Assembly (NCBI GenBank): GCA_031963465.1
Contig: JASSUG010000001.1
Span: 434,001-498,000, forward strand
Direction of reading: 5' to 3'
From: Mycoavidus cysteinexigens_B
GTDB lineage: Bacteria; Pseudomonadota; Gammaproteobacteria; Burkholderiales; Burkholderiaceae
Length of the DNA stretch: 64,000 nt
Positions 6,488 to 16,219 of this stretch are shown in pieces. The translations under genes were made by a program, and so were the position numbers. The notes beneath the pieces are model-generated. The model saw nothing but the letters and a program-made list of their open reading frames with translations, was not told where the DNA came from and did not search any database. How positions within the stretch are numbered: position 1 is the stretch's first letter; each line of letters starts with the position of its first letter.

Positions 6488-9400
6488 ATGTTAAAGAGCA
6501 TATCTCACTCGGCGTTACCAGAAGCCCTCGCACGGAACCTCGGTGAATTTTATTTAGGTCAAGCTCGCGCTGAGAAGGAAAAGGGACACTTGGATGCAGC
6601 GCTGACCCTATACGATCAGTTGAAAGAAACGCTGAAATCGCTTGGGGGCGTAAAAGAAGCTTTGAGGAAAGCGCAAGATCCCCAAACATTAGCCGATGAG
6701 ACATTGCGCGCGATGATGGCTGATGCCTATTTCGAACGTGGGGAAGTGTTAGAAAGCTTAAATTTATTGACCAAAGCAAGAATCAGCTATATTAAGGCTG
6801 AAGCATGGGGGCACGATGGAGCCAAACATCGTGCGGAAGCTTTGGTCCCTCCATCAGAGCATAGTGCTCACTCAAATAAGTCGGCTTCGGCTCCTGCCAT
6901 ATCTACTTCAATATCTGTCGAGGAAAAAAGTGATCTGGTGGATTATCTGTTTGAAAAGGCGCTGTTGACACTGAGTTCCTTAGAAGTGTCGAAGAAACCC
7001 AGCCTGTTTTTAGTGTATGCCCATGACAATGATGCTCACGGGGAGGCGAAGGCCTCGACGTCTAAATATTTAATCAATAATTTATCAAAAATCCGAGGGG
7101 TGACACTCTATTCGGATCAAACGCCGATCGGGCAAGCGTATGCAAACTCGGATGAAAACCTGAAAGAGGATGGCAAGCTAGAAGACATCTTAACCAATCA
7201 GTTCTGTTTGCTGCCCGCTCAGGTGCGGGCGGATGTGAAGCCGGTTGATAAGGTGATTGTGTGTTGTTCTGATGTCTTAGGAAGCTACCTAAAAGGGCAG
7301 TCCTATAAAGAGTTTTGTGATGAGCTTAAAAAAGCTTATGACACAGATCGCGAAGCCTACGTCAAAGACAACAATCAAAAGGGTACTCCAGCTTTACGTG
7401 AGGTGGTCAGAAAATTTTCCCAAGAGGAAAAATATATGGCGGATTTCCATCATGTGTTGACGGAGATGGCCTTTTTGGAAATACGCGCAGCACATCTGAA
7501 AGGTCAGCACGGAATTATTCCGGTTTCGTTAACGCCGAATAGCTATGACTACTGCCTGAAGGATTTTATTGACTCAACGACAGTTCGGATGGAGGACCCT
7601 CTGCGCTTTGATTTGCAAGTCAAAAAGGGAGAAGAGGTCTATCTGAATCAAGGTTCACATGGTGTGCTGTTTAAGGTGATAGAGCGGCTGTTAGCGGGCA
7701 GCAATGAGGCGAAAACGTTTCTGGACAAGTTTTGGACGGGGCATAGCAATGTTATATCCCGGTTAAAGAGTGATTTAAATTTTGGCAAACTAGAATTTGC
7801 GAAGCTCTTAGACGGCATTTTCGATGGTATACGGACAGCGCTGCATAGCCAGCTTGCTTCCACCGTGCAGCAAGAACACGAACAGTTGCAGGTGTTCCGT
7901 GCCGACCCTAGGGCCGCGCTGAAAGAACAGTATGCGGCGGCCTTAACGCAAAATGAGGCGTTTCAGGAGACCCTAAAGCTCTATATTGAACCGCGCTGTC
8001 GCGCGAGTGTGGATGGGGAGAGCAAAACCTTTGACCTTTTACCCCAAGTTCAAGCGTTTCTAAAAGATAAACAAGTGATTTTGTTGACGGGAGACTCGGG
8101 GGCGGGCAAAACCACCTTCAACCGCCGCCTAGAAAAGCACTTATGGGACCACAAAAAAGCAGACGATGCGATCCCGCTGTTTATTTCTCTGCCGAGCATT
8201 GATAAGCCTGAGGACGATCTGATTGCCAAAGCGTTAAAGAAAAGAGGCCTGTCAAAATTTCAGATTCAGAAATTAAAGAAAGAAAACCAAAGGTTTATCT
8301 TTATTTTGGATGGGTATGATGAGATACGTCAGACGCAAAATCTGTATGTGAGCAATTCCATCAACAAGTCTGACGGCTGGCAGGGTCATATGGTGATCAG
8401 TTGTCGTAGCGAATACCTGGGCCAGGACTATCAAAGCCGTTTTCAACCGAATCCGATGCTGCAGGACAAGGACACGGCGTTTCAAGAAGTCGTGGTCGAG
8501 CCGTTTTCAGCAGAAGAGAGCGATCAATATCTAGAAAAATATGTGGCGCACAACCCAACGGAATGGACGGCGCAAGCCTACCGAGAAGCTTTCTCCAAAC
8601 AATCTAATTTAAAAGACTTGATTAGCAACCCATTTTTGCTGCGGGTAGTGCTAGAAGCCTTGCCGCACGCTGAAAAAAAGGGGAAAGGGGTATCTGCGAT
8701 CCAGTTACGGATGGACCTGTATGATCAGTTCGTTAGACAATGGTTCGAGCGCAACCAGCAGCGCTTAAGCACCCAAAGTTTAACGGAGGCCAAACAAGAG
8801 GTATTTAGAGAGTTGTATGACGATGGCTTTGCCCAGCACGGCATCGGCTTTGTGAAAGAGTTAGCGGTGCAACTGTATAAAGAGAATGCAGGTAATCCGA
8901 TTGTCGAATACTCGTTGTTCAAAGACAAAGGAAGTTGGAAGGATGCTTTTTTCGGTCGAGAAAAAGAAAATCAACTGCTGCGGGAAGCGTGGCCGTTGAT
9001 CCGAAGTGGCACTGAATACCGTTTTATCCATAAATCGCTGCTGGAATATTTTGTGGCGCAGGCGCTGCTTGAGTCGTTCGATGGGTGTATGGATCGAAGC
9101 ACTCGCCAGCGTCGAGGTAGCGCTGCTTCAGTCTATAGTTTTGAAGAGCAAGCTGTTGTGCACACTCGAACGCAGCAAGATTTATCGTTAAGCCCAAAGC
9201 ATTGGATTGGCGACCTTGGCGTTATGCGTTTGTTGACTGATCGCGTTTGGCAAGAGCCTACATTTAAGGAACAACTGTTAGCGATCATCGAGCGCTCTAA
9301 AGTCGATAAAACGGTACGCCAAACAGCGGCCAATGCAATGACGATTTTGGTCAGAGCGGGGGTACAGTTTAATGGTGCGGATTTAAAAGGCATCCAGATA

Positions 9401-11455
9401 CCCGGAGCCGATCTGAGTTTTGGGATATTTGATTCAGCGCAGTTGCAAGGGTCGGATTTAAGAAAGGCCACGCTTCGCACGAGTTGGCTACGCAACGCCA
9501 ATTTCAGCGGCGCGCAGATGGTCGGGGTGCAGTTTGGCGAATGGCCTTATCTGGAGGAAGAGAGCACGGTGAATTCCTGCGCGTATTCACCAGATGGGAA
9601 AACCTGCGTGATGGGTCTTCAGAACGGTAAGATCGGCGTGTATGACACCTCCAGTTGGAAAAAAATCTACACCTTAGAAGGACATAAGTCTGATGTTTGG
9701 AGCGTCGCGTATTCGCCAACCGGCGAGCAGATCGCCTCGGGGGGTAAGGATAAGACCGTTCGACTGTGGGACGCGGCAAGCGGTACACTGCGCCACACCT
9801 TAGAAGGACATAAGTCTGATGTTTGGAGCGTCGCGTATTCGCCGAGTGGCGATGAGATCGCCTCGGGAAGTGATGACGAGACCGTTCGACTGTGGGACGC
9901 GGCAAGCGGTGCGCTGCGCCACACCTTAGAAGGGCATGAAGATTATGTTAGGTGCGTCGCGTATTCGCCGAGCGGCGAGCAGATCGCTTCGGGGGGGTAT
10001 GATGAGACCGTTCGACTGTGGGAAGCGGCAAGCGGTTTGCTGCGCCACACCTTAGAAGGACATGACTCTATTGTTAGGAGCGTCGCGTATTCGCCGAGCG
10101 GCGAGCAGATCGCCGCGGCGAGTGATGACCATGCTGTTCGTCTGTGGGAAGTGGCAGGCGGTGTGCTGCGCCACACCTTACAAGGACATGGAAGTTGGAT
10201 CAGGAGCGTAACCTATTCGCCGAGCGGCGATCAGATCGCTTCGGGGAGTGATGACAAGACTGTTCGACTGTGGGACGCGGCAAGCGGTGTGCTGCGCCAT
10301 ACCTTAAAAGGACATGAAAAGACTGTTTATAGCGTCGCGTATTCGCCGAGCGGCGCTCAGATCGCTTCGGGGAGTGAGGACCAGACTGTTCGTTTGTGGG
10401 AAGCGGCAAGCGGTGGGTTGCGCCACACCTTACAGGGACATAAAAAGGCTGTTAATAGTGTCGCGTATTCGCCGAGCGGCGCTCAGATTGCCTCGGGGAG
10501 TTGGGACAAGACCGTTCGACTATGGGACGCGGCAAGCGGTTTGCTGCGCCACACCTTACAAGGACATGATGATAGGGTTTTGAGCGTCGTGTATTCGCCA
10601 AGCGGCGATCAGATCGCCTCTGGAAGTGATGACCTTACCGTTCGACTGTGGGAAGCGGCAAGCGGCGCGCTGCGCCACACCTTAGAAGGACATGAGGATT
10701 CTGTTAGTAGCGTTGCGTATTCGCCGAGCGGCGAGCAGATCGCCTCGGGGAGTTGGGACAAGACCGTTCGTCTGTGGGACGCGGTAAGCGGCGAGTTGCG
10801 CCACACCTTAGAGGGACACGACGATTATGTTAGGAGCGTCGCGTATGCACCGAGCGGCGCTCAGATCGCTTCGGGGAGTGATGACAAGACCGTTCGACTG
10901 TGGGACGCGGCCAGCGGGGCATTGCGCCATACCTTAGAAGGACATGACTCTGAGGTTTATAGCGTCGCGTATTCGCCGAGCGGCGATGAGATCGCCTCGG
11001 GGAGTTGGGACAAGACCGTTCGACTGTGGGACGCGGCCAGCGGGGCGTTGCGCCACACCTTAGAAGGACATGACTCTGAGGTTGATAGCGTCGCGTATTC
11101 GCCGAGCGGCGATTACATCGCCTCGGGGAGTAAGGACGAGACCGTGCGTCTATGGGCCGTCGCCTCGGGCCAGTGTCTGGCGGTGATTGAAGGTTTTAGC
11201 GGCAGAGTCTACAGTGTTGCCTGGCAACGGGCTGTCGGCGGCAACGATCTGGTGACGGGCAGTGAGGATGAGTTCGTTCGGCAGTGGCAGGTGACAGGAG
11301 AGGGCGATGAAGTTCAGGTGCGGCTACGCTGGATGTCACCGCATACCGAACTGACCGTGAAGGGTGCTTTCATAGAGGGCGCAGAAGGCTTAAGCGAAGC
11401 AAATCGGGTACTGTTGAGGCAAAGGGGGGCAGTGAGAGAGCCGTTATCGCTGTGA
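6488..11455 (+). CDS. NLR1: giant STAND/NLR-like protein, TPR - TIR/SEFIR-like - NACHT - pentapeptide - 14 WD40 blades
   Basis: A 1655-residue protein. Residues ~1-120 are TPR-like helices. Residues ~165-370 form a TIR/SEFIR-like module (SLFLVYAHDND; TLYSDQTPIG; KVIVCCSDVLGSYLK; HGIIPVSLTPNSYDYC). The NACHT NTPase has Walker A GDSGAGKTT (~534-542), Walker B FIFILDGYDEI and an MVISCRSEYLG sensor segment. A helical region ending RFIHKSLLEYFVA follows. A pentapeptide-like linker (~960-1020, IQIPGADLSFGIFDSAQLQG) leads to 14 WD40 blades (~1027-1605) and the tail GLSEANRVLLRQRGA. STAND proteins are sensors that oligomerise on ligand binding; the propellers would sense and the N-terminal domain signal. 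No catalytic residue of a TIR NADase could be fixed. Its NACHT resembles NLR3, its N-terminus NLR4. An immune, allorecognition or host-directed role is inferred. Confidence 0.93.
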   Translation: MLKSISHSALPEALARNLGEFYLGQARAEKEKGHLDAALTLYDQLKETLKSLGGVKEALRKAQDPQTLADETLRAMMADAYFERGEVLESLNLLTKARISYIKAEAWGHDGAKHRAEALVPPSEHSAHSNKSASAPAISTSISVEEKSDLVDYLFEKALLTLSSLEVSKKPSLFLVYAHDNDAHGEAKASTSKYLINNLSKIRGVTLYSDQTPIGQAYANSDENLKEDGKLEDILTNQFCLLPAQVRADVKPVDKVIVCCSDVLGSYLKGQSYKEFCDELKKAYDTDREAYVKDNNQKGTPALREVVRKFSQEEKYMADFHHVLTEMAFLEIRAAHLKGQHGIIPVSLTPNSYDYCLKDFIDSTTVRMEDPLRFDLQVKKGEEVYLNQGSHGVLFKVIERLLAGSNEAKTFLDKFWTGHSNVISRLKSDLNFGKLEFAKLLDGIFDGIRTALHSQLASTVQQEHEQLQVFRADPRAALKEQYAAALTQNEAFQETLKLYIEPRCRASVDGESKTFDLLPQVQAFLKDKQVILLTGDSGAGKTTFNRRLEKHLWDHKKADDAIPLFISLPSIDKPEDDLIAKALKKRGLSKFQIQKLKKENQRFIFILDGYDEIRQTQNLYVSNSINKSDGWQGHMVISCRSEYLGQDYQSRFQPNPMLQDKDTAFQEVVVEPFSAEESDQYLEKYVAHNPTEWTAQAYREAFSKQSNLKDLISNPFLLRVVLEALPHAEKKGKGVSAIQLRMDLYDQFVRQWFERNQQRLSTQSLTEAKQEVFRELYDDGFAQHGIGFVKELAVQLYKENAGNPIVEYSLFKDKGSWKDAFFGREKENQLLREAWPLIRSGTEYRFIHKSLLEYFVAQALLESFDGCMDRSTRQRRGSAASVYSFEEQAVVHTRTQQDLSLSPKHWIGDLGVMRLLTDRVWQEPTFKEQLLAIIERSKVDKTVRQTAANAMTILVRAGVQFNGADLKGIQIPGADLSFGIFDSAQLQGSDLRKATLRTSWLRNANFSGAQMVGVQFGEWPYLEEESTVNSCAYSPDGKTCVMGLQNGKIGVYDTSSWKKIYTLEGHKSDVWSVAYSPTGEQIASGGKDKTVRLWDAASGTLRHTLEGHKSDVWSVAYSPSGDEIASGSDDETVRLWDAASGALRHTLEGHEDYVRCVAYSPSGEQIASGGYDETVRLWEAASGLLRHTLEGHDSIVRSVAYSPSGEQIAAASDDHAVRLWEVAGGVLRHTLQGHGSWIRSVTYSPSGDQIASGSDDKTVRLWDAASGVLRHTLKGHEKTVYSVAYSPSGAQIASGSEDQTVRLWEAASGGLRHTLQGHKKAVNSVAYSPSGAQIASGSWDKTVRLWDAASGLLRHTLQGHDDRVLSVVYSPSGDQIASGSDDLTVRLWEAASGALRHTLEGHEDSVSSVAYSPSGEQIASGSWDKTVRLWDAVSGELRHTLEGHDDYVRSVAYAPSGAQIASGSDDKTVRLWDAASGALRHTLEGHDSEVYSVAYSPSGDEIASGSWDKTVRLWDAASGALRHTLEGHDSEVDSVAYSPSGDYIASGSKDETVRLWAVASGQCLAVIEGFSGRVYSVAWQRAVGGNDLVTGSEDEFVRQWQVTGEGDEVQVRLRWMSPHTELTVKGAFIEGAEGLSEANRVLLRQRGAVREPLSL
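9674..11185 (+). repeat. 12 x 126-bp tandem WD40-coding repeats of NLR1
   Basis: Twelve consecutive 42-residue units with no indels, consensus LEGHxxxVxSVAYSPSGxQIASGSxDxTVRLWDAASGxLRHT. Variation is concentrated at the three residues after GH, the residue after the following V, and the residues either side of the Asp in GSxDx. One divergent blade on each side brings the total to 14, i.e. two seven-bladed propellers. The DNA is nearly identical between units, pointing to ongoing homogenisation. Confidence 0.97.
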
Positions 11456-11521
11456 GGTAGGTAAGAAAATTCTGAGCAGATCCTCGGTGTTGACAATTCG
11501 TTAGCACCGAGCTCATGCACT

Positions 11522-13150
11522 TTAAGACGAACAACTGACCTGGAGCGAACTTGCCCAGGCGGGAGGCAGCTGCGCATACGCCTCATACTCTGGCAAGGCA
11601 TTGAAGGGGCGGCGTAGGACATTCAATAATCGCTCAACTTCAGAGAAATCTTTTTCTTGAGCAAGCTCGATGGCCTGCTCGACTAAATGATTGCGCAAAA
11701 TATATTGAGGGTTCACGCAGTTCATCGCGCTAGCGCGTTGGCTATCATCGCGGCCTTCATAGACGAGGCGCGCACGGTAGGTTTCTAACCAGGCATGAAA
11801 AGCTGTGCAATCAGTAGTAAAAAGAGAGCTTACGCTTGCATCACCACGCGTATCGTGTTGACAAACTTGAGCAAGCCGGCGAAAGGTCAAGGTAAAGTCT
11901 GCGCGGTTCTGATGCATTATTTTAAGCAGTTGATCGATTAATGCAGCGTCGCCATCATGCTGGCGCGCTAAGCCTAATTTGGCACACATTCTTGTCTGCA
12001 ATGCCTGCATGAAGCGAGGCTTGAACTCGCCAAGAACGGTTCTTATTTCCTCCAAAGCATCTTGCTTGCCGCTAGCATTCTGAACTTCTATGCTGATGAT
12101 TGGTAATAATGCTTGTGCCAGGCAAAATAGGTTCCAATAGGCGATTTCTGGCTGCTTTTGATAAGCATAGCGACCCGTTGTATCTGAATGATTACAGATA
12201 TGGTCAAAGTCGAAGCCATCGATAAAACCATAAGGGCCATAATCAATGGTTAAACCCAGTATCGACATATTATCGGTGTTCATCACGCCATGGCAAAAGC
12301 CAATGGCCTGCCAGTGCGCAATCAGATCTGCCGTGCGCCGCGTGACTGCTTTAAGCAAGGCGAGATAGGGCGTATCGGTGTTGTCGCAATCAGGATAATG
12401 GCGCGTAATGATATGTTTGGCGAGCAGTGCAATCAGATCAGGGCGGTTACGTGCATAAAAATGCTCGAAATGGCCAAAGCGCACAAAGCTTGGGGCAATA
12501 CGGGTGGTAATGGCGGCTGTTTCAACGCACTCACGATGCACGGGTAAATCCGAACCGATGACACACAATGCACGTGTAGTCGGCACACCAAGAGAGTGCA
12601 TTGCCTCGGAACATAAAAATTCACGAATAGAAGAGCGCAGCACTGCGCGCCCATCGCCCATTCTGGAATAGGGCGTAGGTCCCGCCCCTTTTAATTGAAC
12701 TTCATAGTGGCTTTGACCACGCTCAATTTCACCCAAGGTCAGCGCACGGCCATCGCCAAGTTGGCCCGCCCAGACACCGAATTGGTGGCCTGCATACACA
12801 GTTGCAAAGGGCATTTCTTCAGATGTCTCAGAGCGGGCATTACCGGCGAACCAGGCAACAAAAGCGGGGTCATGTGCAATCTGTGCCTTGCAGCCCAATA
12901 GTGCTGCGGCATCTGCTGAAAAGCCAACGAGATAAGGATTAGGAACAGGCGTTGCTGGCAACTTTGTATAAAAATCAGGGCCAAGTGATAGAAAGCTATC
13001 TGGCAAAGATTGCTTGAATCTGTCAGCTAAATTAGAAATATCCACGGTCTCAAGAGAAGAGGGAAGGTTGAAAAGTAGCGCAATTGAGTCGCCAACGGTG
13101 TGATTAGAGCGCTCTTGAAGAGAATTAAAGGAAATCTCAGCCTTAATCAA
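11522..13150 (-). CDS. selO: SelO/YdiU-family protein adenylyltransferase (pseudokinase fold)
   Basis: SelO proteins have a kinase-like fold but transfer AMP from ATP to Ser/Thr/Tyr of target proteins, linked to redox stress. The 542-residue frame contains the family blocks FATVYAGHQFGVWAGQLGDGRA, QLKGAGPTPYSRMGDGRAVL, SSIREFLCSEAMHSLGVPTTRA, HGVMNTDNMSILG (active-site loop) and DYGPYGFID (metal-binding region). It ends SLQVSCSS, the usual Cys version of the C-terminal tail that carries selenocysteine in eukaryotes. No ATG precedes the conserved region; the frame's first start is TTG at 13150, so the exact start is uncertain. It is transcribed convergently with NLR1, 66 nt apart. Confidence 0.93.
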   Translation of the reverse strand: MIKAEISFNSLQERSNHTVGDSIALLFNLPSSLETVDISNLADRFKQSLPDSFLSLGPDFYTKLPATPVPNPYLVGFSADAAALLGCKAQIAHDPAFVAWFAGNARSETSEEMPFATVYAGHQFGVWAGQLGDGRALTLGEIERGQSHYEVQLKGAGPTPYSRMGDGRAVLRSSIREFLCSEAMHSLGVPTTRALCVIGSDLPVHRECVETAAITTRIAPSFVRFGHFEHFYARNRPDLIALLAKHIITRHYPDCDNTDTPYLALLKAVTRRTADLIAHWQAIGFCHGVMNTDNMSILGLTIDYGPYGFIDGFDFDHICNHSDTTGRYAYQKQPEIAYWNLFCLAQALLPIISIEVQNASGKQDALEEIRTVLGEFKPRFMQALQTRMCAKLGLARQHDGDAALIDQLLKIMHQNRADFTLTFRRLAQVCQHDTRGDASVSSLFTTDCTAFHAWLETYRARLVYEGRDDSQRASAMNCVNPQYILRNHLVEQAIELAQEKDFSEVERLLNVLRRPFNALPEYEAYAQLPPAWASSLQVSCSS

Positions 13151-13837
13151 TCTATCTATGGCTAGATAATAGTCTTTCCCGCGGGGAAGGAAGCGATCTA
13201 TCTAGGTCGCTGTCAAAAGCACCAATTCCCTTTTGTATGCGAAAGACGATAAAAAAGCAAGGTTTTTGCATGAGGGGAACCTATTAGGGGAACCTTAATC
13301 TAGAAGTTGATTGATTTGCTATTCTAGCTCCTCAATTTCATTTATCACCATTGCGAAATCGGGGATTGCACCAAAAATCATTCCAGCCATCGCCTAATAG
13401 TCTCGTCTAAGCGCATTGACCATCTGCAGCGGCAATGACGGAAAGGAAGCCTGCGTTCATGCTTGTCCTTCTATTGCCTGGGGCATCGATGCTAATAGTT
13501 CTCTTATCCACTGCTGCATCCATGAGGGTACAGTGTGCAAGCCTGTTAACCAGCAAAGGCGAAATCGTGAATTTCTGTTCAAATGCTTCTGCTGATCAGG
13601 GATAGTGGGGCACAGCACTTGAAGAGAGGGAGATGGCGGATTACTTGCGTGACAACCCTCTTTTCAGGAAGATTTTTGGGCTAATTTCACTTACGCAACT
13701 TCGCGTCGCACGGTTACTTTTAATTTGAAGCAACGCGTCCCTTAAAATCAGTTTGCATATCTGGAAATAGTATCTATTCTTTAAAGAGAAGAATACGTAA
13801 TAAAGTAAAGCAACTCCTATTGATCAGGAGAGACAGG
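13151..13837. other. 687-bp gap, no recognised gene
   Basis: Nothing convincing was found. A 31-codon ORF with a plausible purine-rich ribosome site begins at 13633 (MADYLRDNPLFRKIF) and ends at a TGA near 13728. It may be the start of a truncated gene, but no family was recognised. The last ~90 bp probably hold the promoter for the BON gene. Confidence 0.35.
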
Positions 13838-14500
13838 ATGAAAACTAATGCACAGCTCTATGAAAATATTATGGATAAGCTTGATTACGAGCCCAGCGTG
13901 GATGCTTCTAAAATAACCATCGCAGCGAAGGGAGAAGTCGTTATCTTAGGTGGTACAGTGGGTAGCCTGTTTGAAAAATATTCTGCAGAACGGGCAATTA
14001 GAAGTGTTGCAGGGGTAAAAGCGGTAGCGAACGAATTGCACGTGGAAGTAGACACCCGATATAGAGTGTCAGATGTCGATATTGCGAATGCCGCCGCTAA
14101 TGCATTGAAATGGAATAGCGCCCTGCCTCAAGAGCGCCCTCAGGTCACCGTCGAGGATGGGCATGTGACATTAACTGGCGAGGTAAATTGGTGGTATCAA
14201 CGCGAAATCGCTGAAAAGTCTGTCAGAGGGCTTACAGGAGTAAAAAGCCTTAATAATCAAATTAAAATACAACATAAAACCTCACCTCAAAATATTAAAA
14301 ATTTGATTACCAAGGAATTCCATCGACATGCACAATTGGATGCAGAACGGATCCAGGTTGAAGTTGAGGAAGGCAAAGTAATACTAAAAGGTAAAGTCAA
14401 TTCATGGTCAGAATTAAGGGAGGCTAAACGAGGTGCCTGGTCAGCACCAGGCGTGACTAGCGTAGAAACTGATCAATTAGTAATCGATTGGCTTGCTTAA
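13838..14500 (+). CDS. Protein with three BON domains (OsmY-like, cytoplasmic)
   Basis: A 220-residue protein from the ATG at 13838, chosen because CAGGAGAG lies just upstream; an earlier in-frame start has no such site. Three BON domains occur at residues ~5-70, ~75-145 and ~150-215, each with the G-x-V-x-L-x-G-x-V core (GEVVILGGTV; GHVTLTGEV; GKVILKGKV). BON domains bind phospholipid or peptidoglycan and are common in osmotic and stress proteins. There is no signal peptide, unlike OsmY, so it is probably cytoplasmic. It is followed by an hsp20 remnant and ldhA on the same strand, suggesting a stress cluster. Confidence 0.88.
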   Translation: MKTNAQLYENIMDKLDYEPSVDASKITIAAKGEVVILGGTVGSLFEKYSAERAIRSVAGVKAVANELHVEVDTRYRVSDVDIANAAANALKWNSALPQERPQVTVEDGHVTLTGEVNWWYQREIAEKSVRGLTGVKSLNNQIKIQHKTSPQNIKNLITKEFHRHAQLDAERIQVEVEEGKVILKGKVNSWSELREAKRGAWSAPGVTSVETDQLVIDWLA

Positions 14501-14566
14501 ATTATCAGGTTTCTAATTTGATGCTGGCTTTGGTATCCGCAGTCTGCAAATGAACTGGAGAACCTA

Positions 14567-14901
14567 ATGATCATGCCATCAATCGATATTCTCGATAATC
14601 AGGACTTTTAAAAATACAGCTTGAGGTACCAGGAATAATCCCTGAGACTCTAAAAGTCATCATTGCAGATCATACCTTAACGTTTAAAGGAGAAAAATCT
14701 AAATCCCATAAAAACGAAGATCCGAATTATACAGTGCGGGAAATTGGCTATGGAGTTTATCAGCGCACCATACCCTTGCCAGATTCAGTAGACGTGGCAC
14801 GGGCTAAAGCAACTTTTAAGGATGGCACAATTACGATAGAGATGCCTAAAAAAGCAGAAGCGATGAAACATTATAGAGAACTCAATATTGAGTCAATCTA
14901 A
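14567..14901 (+). pseudogene. Small heat-shock protein (Hsp20), frameshifted
   Basis: From about 14610 the frame reads KIQLEVPGIIPETLKV, then GEKS and YGVYQRTIPLPDSVDV, ending TITIEMPKKAEAMKHY: a near-complete alpha-crystallin domain with the usual I-x-I/V C-terminal region replaced by LNIESI. The upstream ATG frame (MPSIDILDNQDF, 14573) stops at a TTTTAAAAA run, and the crystallin frame continues one position over. A one-base slip in this homopolymer would restore a single ORF. Either it is a recent pseudogene or a sequencing error. It ends 17 nt before ldhA. Confidence 0.8.
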
Positions 14902-14918
14902 ATAGTGGTAAAAAATCA

Positions 14919-15905
14919 ATGAAAGTTGCTATCTTTAGTACAAGAAGCTTTGAAAAGCCTTTCCTGGAGGAGGCCAATCAAAGTCATCATCACGAGTTGC
15001 ATTTTTTAGATACCCGCTTGACAGAGAAAACCGCGAGCATAGCCGTAGCTTATCCTGCGGTGAGCTGTGCAGTCACTGATGTGTTATCGAAAAAGGTATT
15101 AGCAGAACTTGCTCAAGGCACAACGCGGATTATCCTGTTACGTTCAGCAGGCTTTAACCATGTGGACCTTGATGCCGCCAGGGCTTTGGCACTTACTGTG
15201 TCTCGTGTACCAGCTTATTCACCTTATGCCATAGCCGAATTTGCAGCAGGGCTCATTCTGACATTGAATCGTAAGATCCATCGTGCTTATGCACGGGTGC
15301 AGCGGCACAATTTTCTGCTAGATGGATTACTCGGCTTCGATTTATATAACCGTACAGTAGGTATTATCGGCACGGGCAATATTGGTAGCGCATTTGCGAA
15401 AATTATGCATGGTTTTGGCTGCCAATTACTGGCGGTAGATCCCATTCCTAATCCGCTTTGCAAACAATTAGGCGTACGCTATACTACAAATATAGAGCTT
15501 TATCGTCAAGCTGATATTATTAGTTTGCATTGCCCATTAACTGTGAACTCTTATCATCTGATCAATGAACAAGCTCTATCTCAAATGAAACCTGGGGTAA
15601 TGTTAATTAATACTGGACGGGGCGCTTTGATAGATACTCGCGCCGTTATCAGTGCATTAAAAAACTATCAAATAGGCTATTTGGGTTTGGATGTTTATGA
15701 AAATGAAGAGGTATTATTTTCTCAAAACCTGGCCGATACCATTATTCAAGATGATATATTTGTTCGCTTACAGGCGTTTCCAAATGTTCTAATTACCGCT
15801 CACCAGGCTTTCCTCACTCATGAGGCTTTATCCAATATTGCTAAAATCACGTTAGAAAATCTCACCGACTTTGAGCAAAATAAGCCTGTTCCTCATATTA
15901 ATTGA
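14919..15905 (+). CDS. ldhA: D-lactate dehydrogenase (D-2-hydroxyacid dehydrogenase family)
   Basis: The 328-residue enzyme reduces pyruvate to D-lactate with NADH, a fermentative redox step in the cytoplasm. The dinucleotide-binding motif GIIGTGNIGSAF (~147-158) is intact. The catalytic triad is visible: Arg in INTGRGALID, Glu in DVYENEE, His in TAHQAFLTHEAL. The substrate-binding region LRSAGFNHVDL matches the LdhA subgroup. Length is normal. It follows the broken hsp20 by 17 nt and is probably cotranscribed with the BON/hsp20 stress genes, which would suit induction in low oxygen or stress. Confidence 0.92.
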   Translation: MKVAIFSTRSFEKPFLEEANQSHHHELHFLDTRLTEKTASIAVAYPAVSCAVTDVLSKKVLAELAQGTTRIILLRSAGFNHVDLDAARALALTVSRVPAYSPYAIAEFAAGLILTLNRKIHRAYARVQRHNFLLDGLLGFDLYNRTVGIIGTGNIGSAFAKIMHGFGCQLLAVDPIPNPLCKQLGVRYTTNIELYRQADIISLHCPLTVNSYHLINEQALSQMKPGVMLINTGRGALIDTRAVISALKNYQIGYLGLDVYENEEVLFSQNLADTIIQDDIFVRLQAFPNVLITAHQAFLTHEALSNIAKITLENLTDFEQNKPVPHIN

Positions 15906-16214
15906 CCAGTTTTGGGTCAGAATTTAATTGAATGTTAGCTAATCTTATTAGCCATTATTTTCCTTACTGATGTTCATAATAATTTCGCTTGGACATTCTA
16001 GTATAAATAAAGCGACGGATTTGAAGTAATTTCCCGGGTGACTTTTCCCTAGTAGAGGTAGTGGCCCGGTAGGGACACTTGTTACCGTGCCCTCCCGCAC
16101 AGTGGGGTCAGGAATTTTGCGCGTGAGCGTGGTCTTACAGAAAACCTAATCCATGCGCTGGTGTGCGCAATTTTAAGGAAGCTGGCCGTGACACTTACGT
16201 TGACGATGCGACTT
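15906..16214. other. 309-bp gap with an imperfect hairpin
   Basis: No gene. At about 16058-16095 a GC-rich imperfect hairpin (GGTAGGGACAC paired with GTGCCCTCC across a short loop) is visible, of unknown function. It could be an IS or intron end, or a terminator without a U-run. Confidence 0.3.
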
Positions 16215-16219
16215 ATTAA

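Noticed and set aside
9504..10806. Repetitive minus-strand ORFs across the NLR1 array
   Set aside because: Shadow frames of the in-frame WD repeats, without ribosome sites or known domains.
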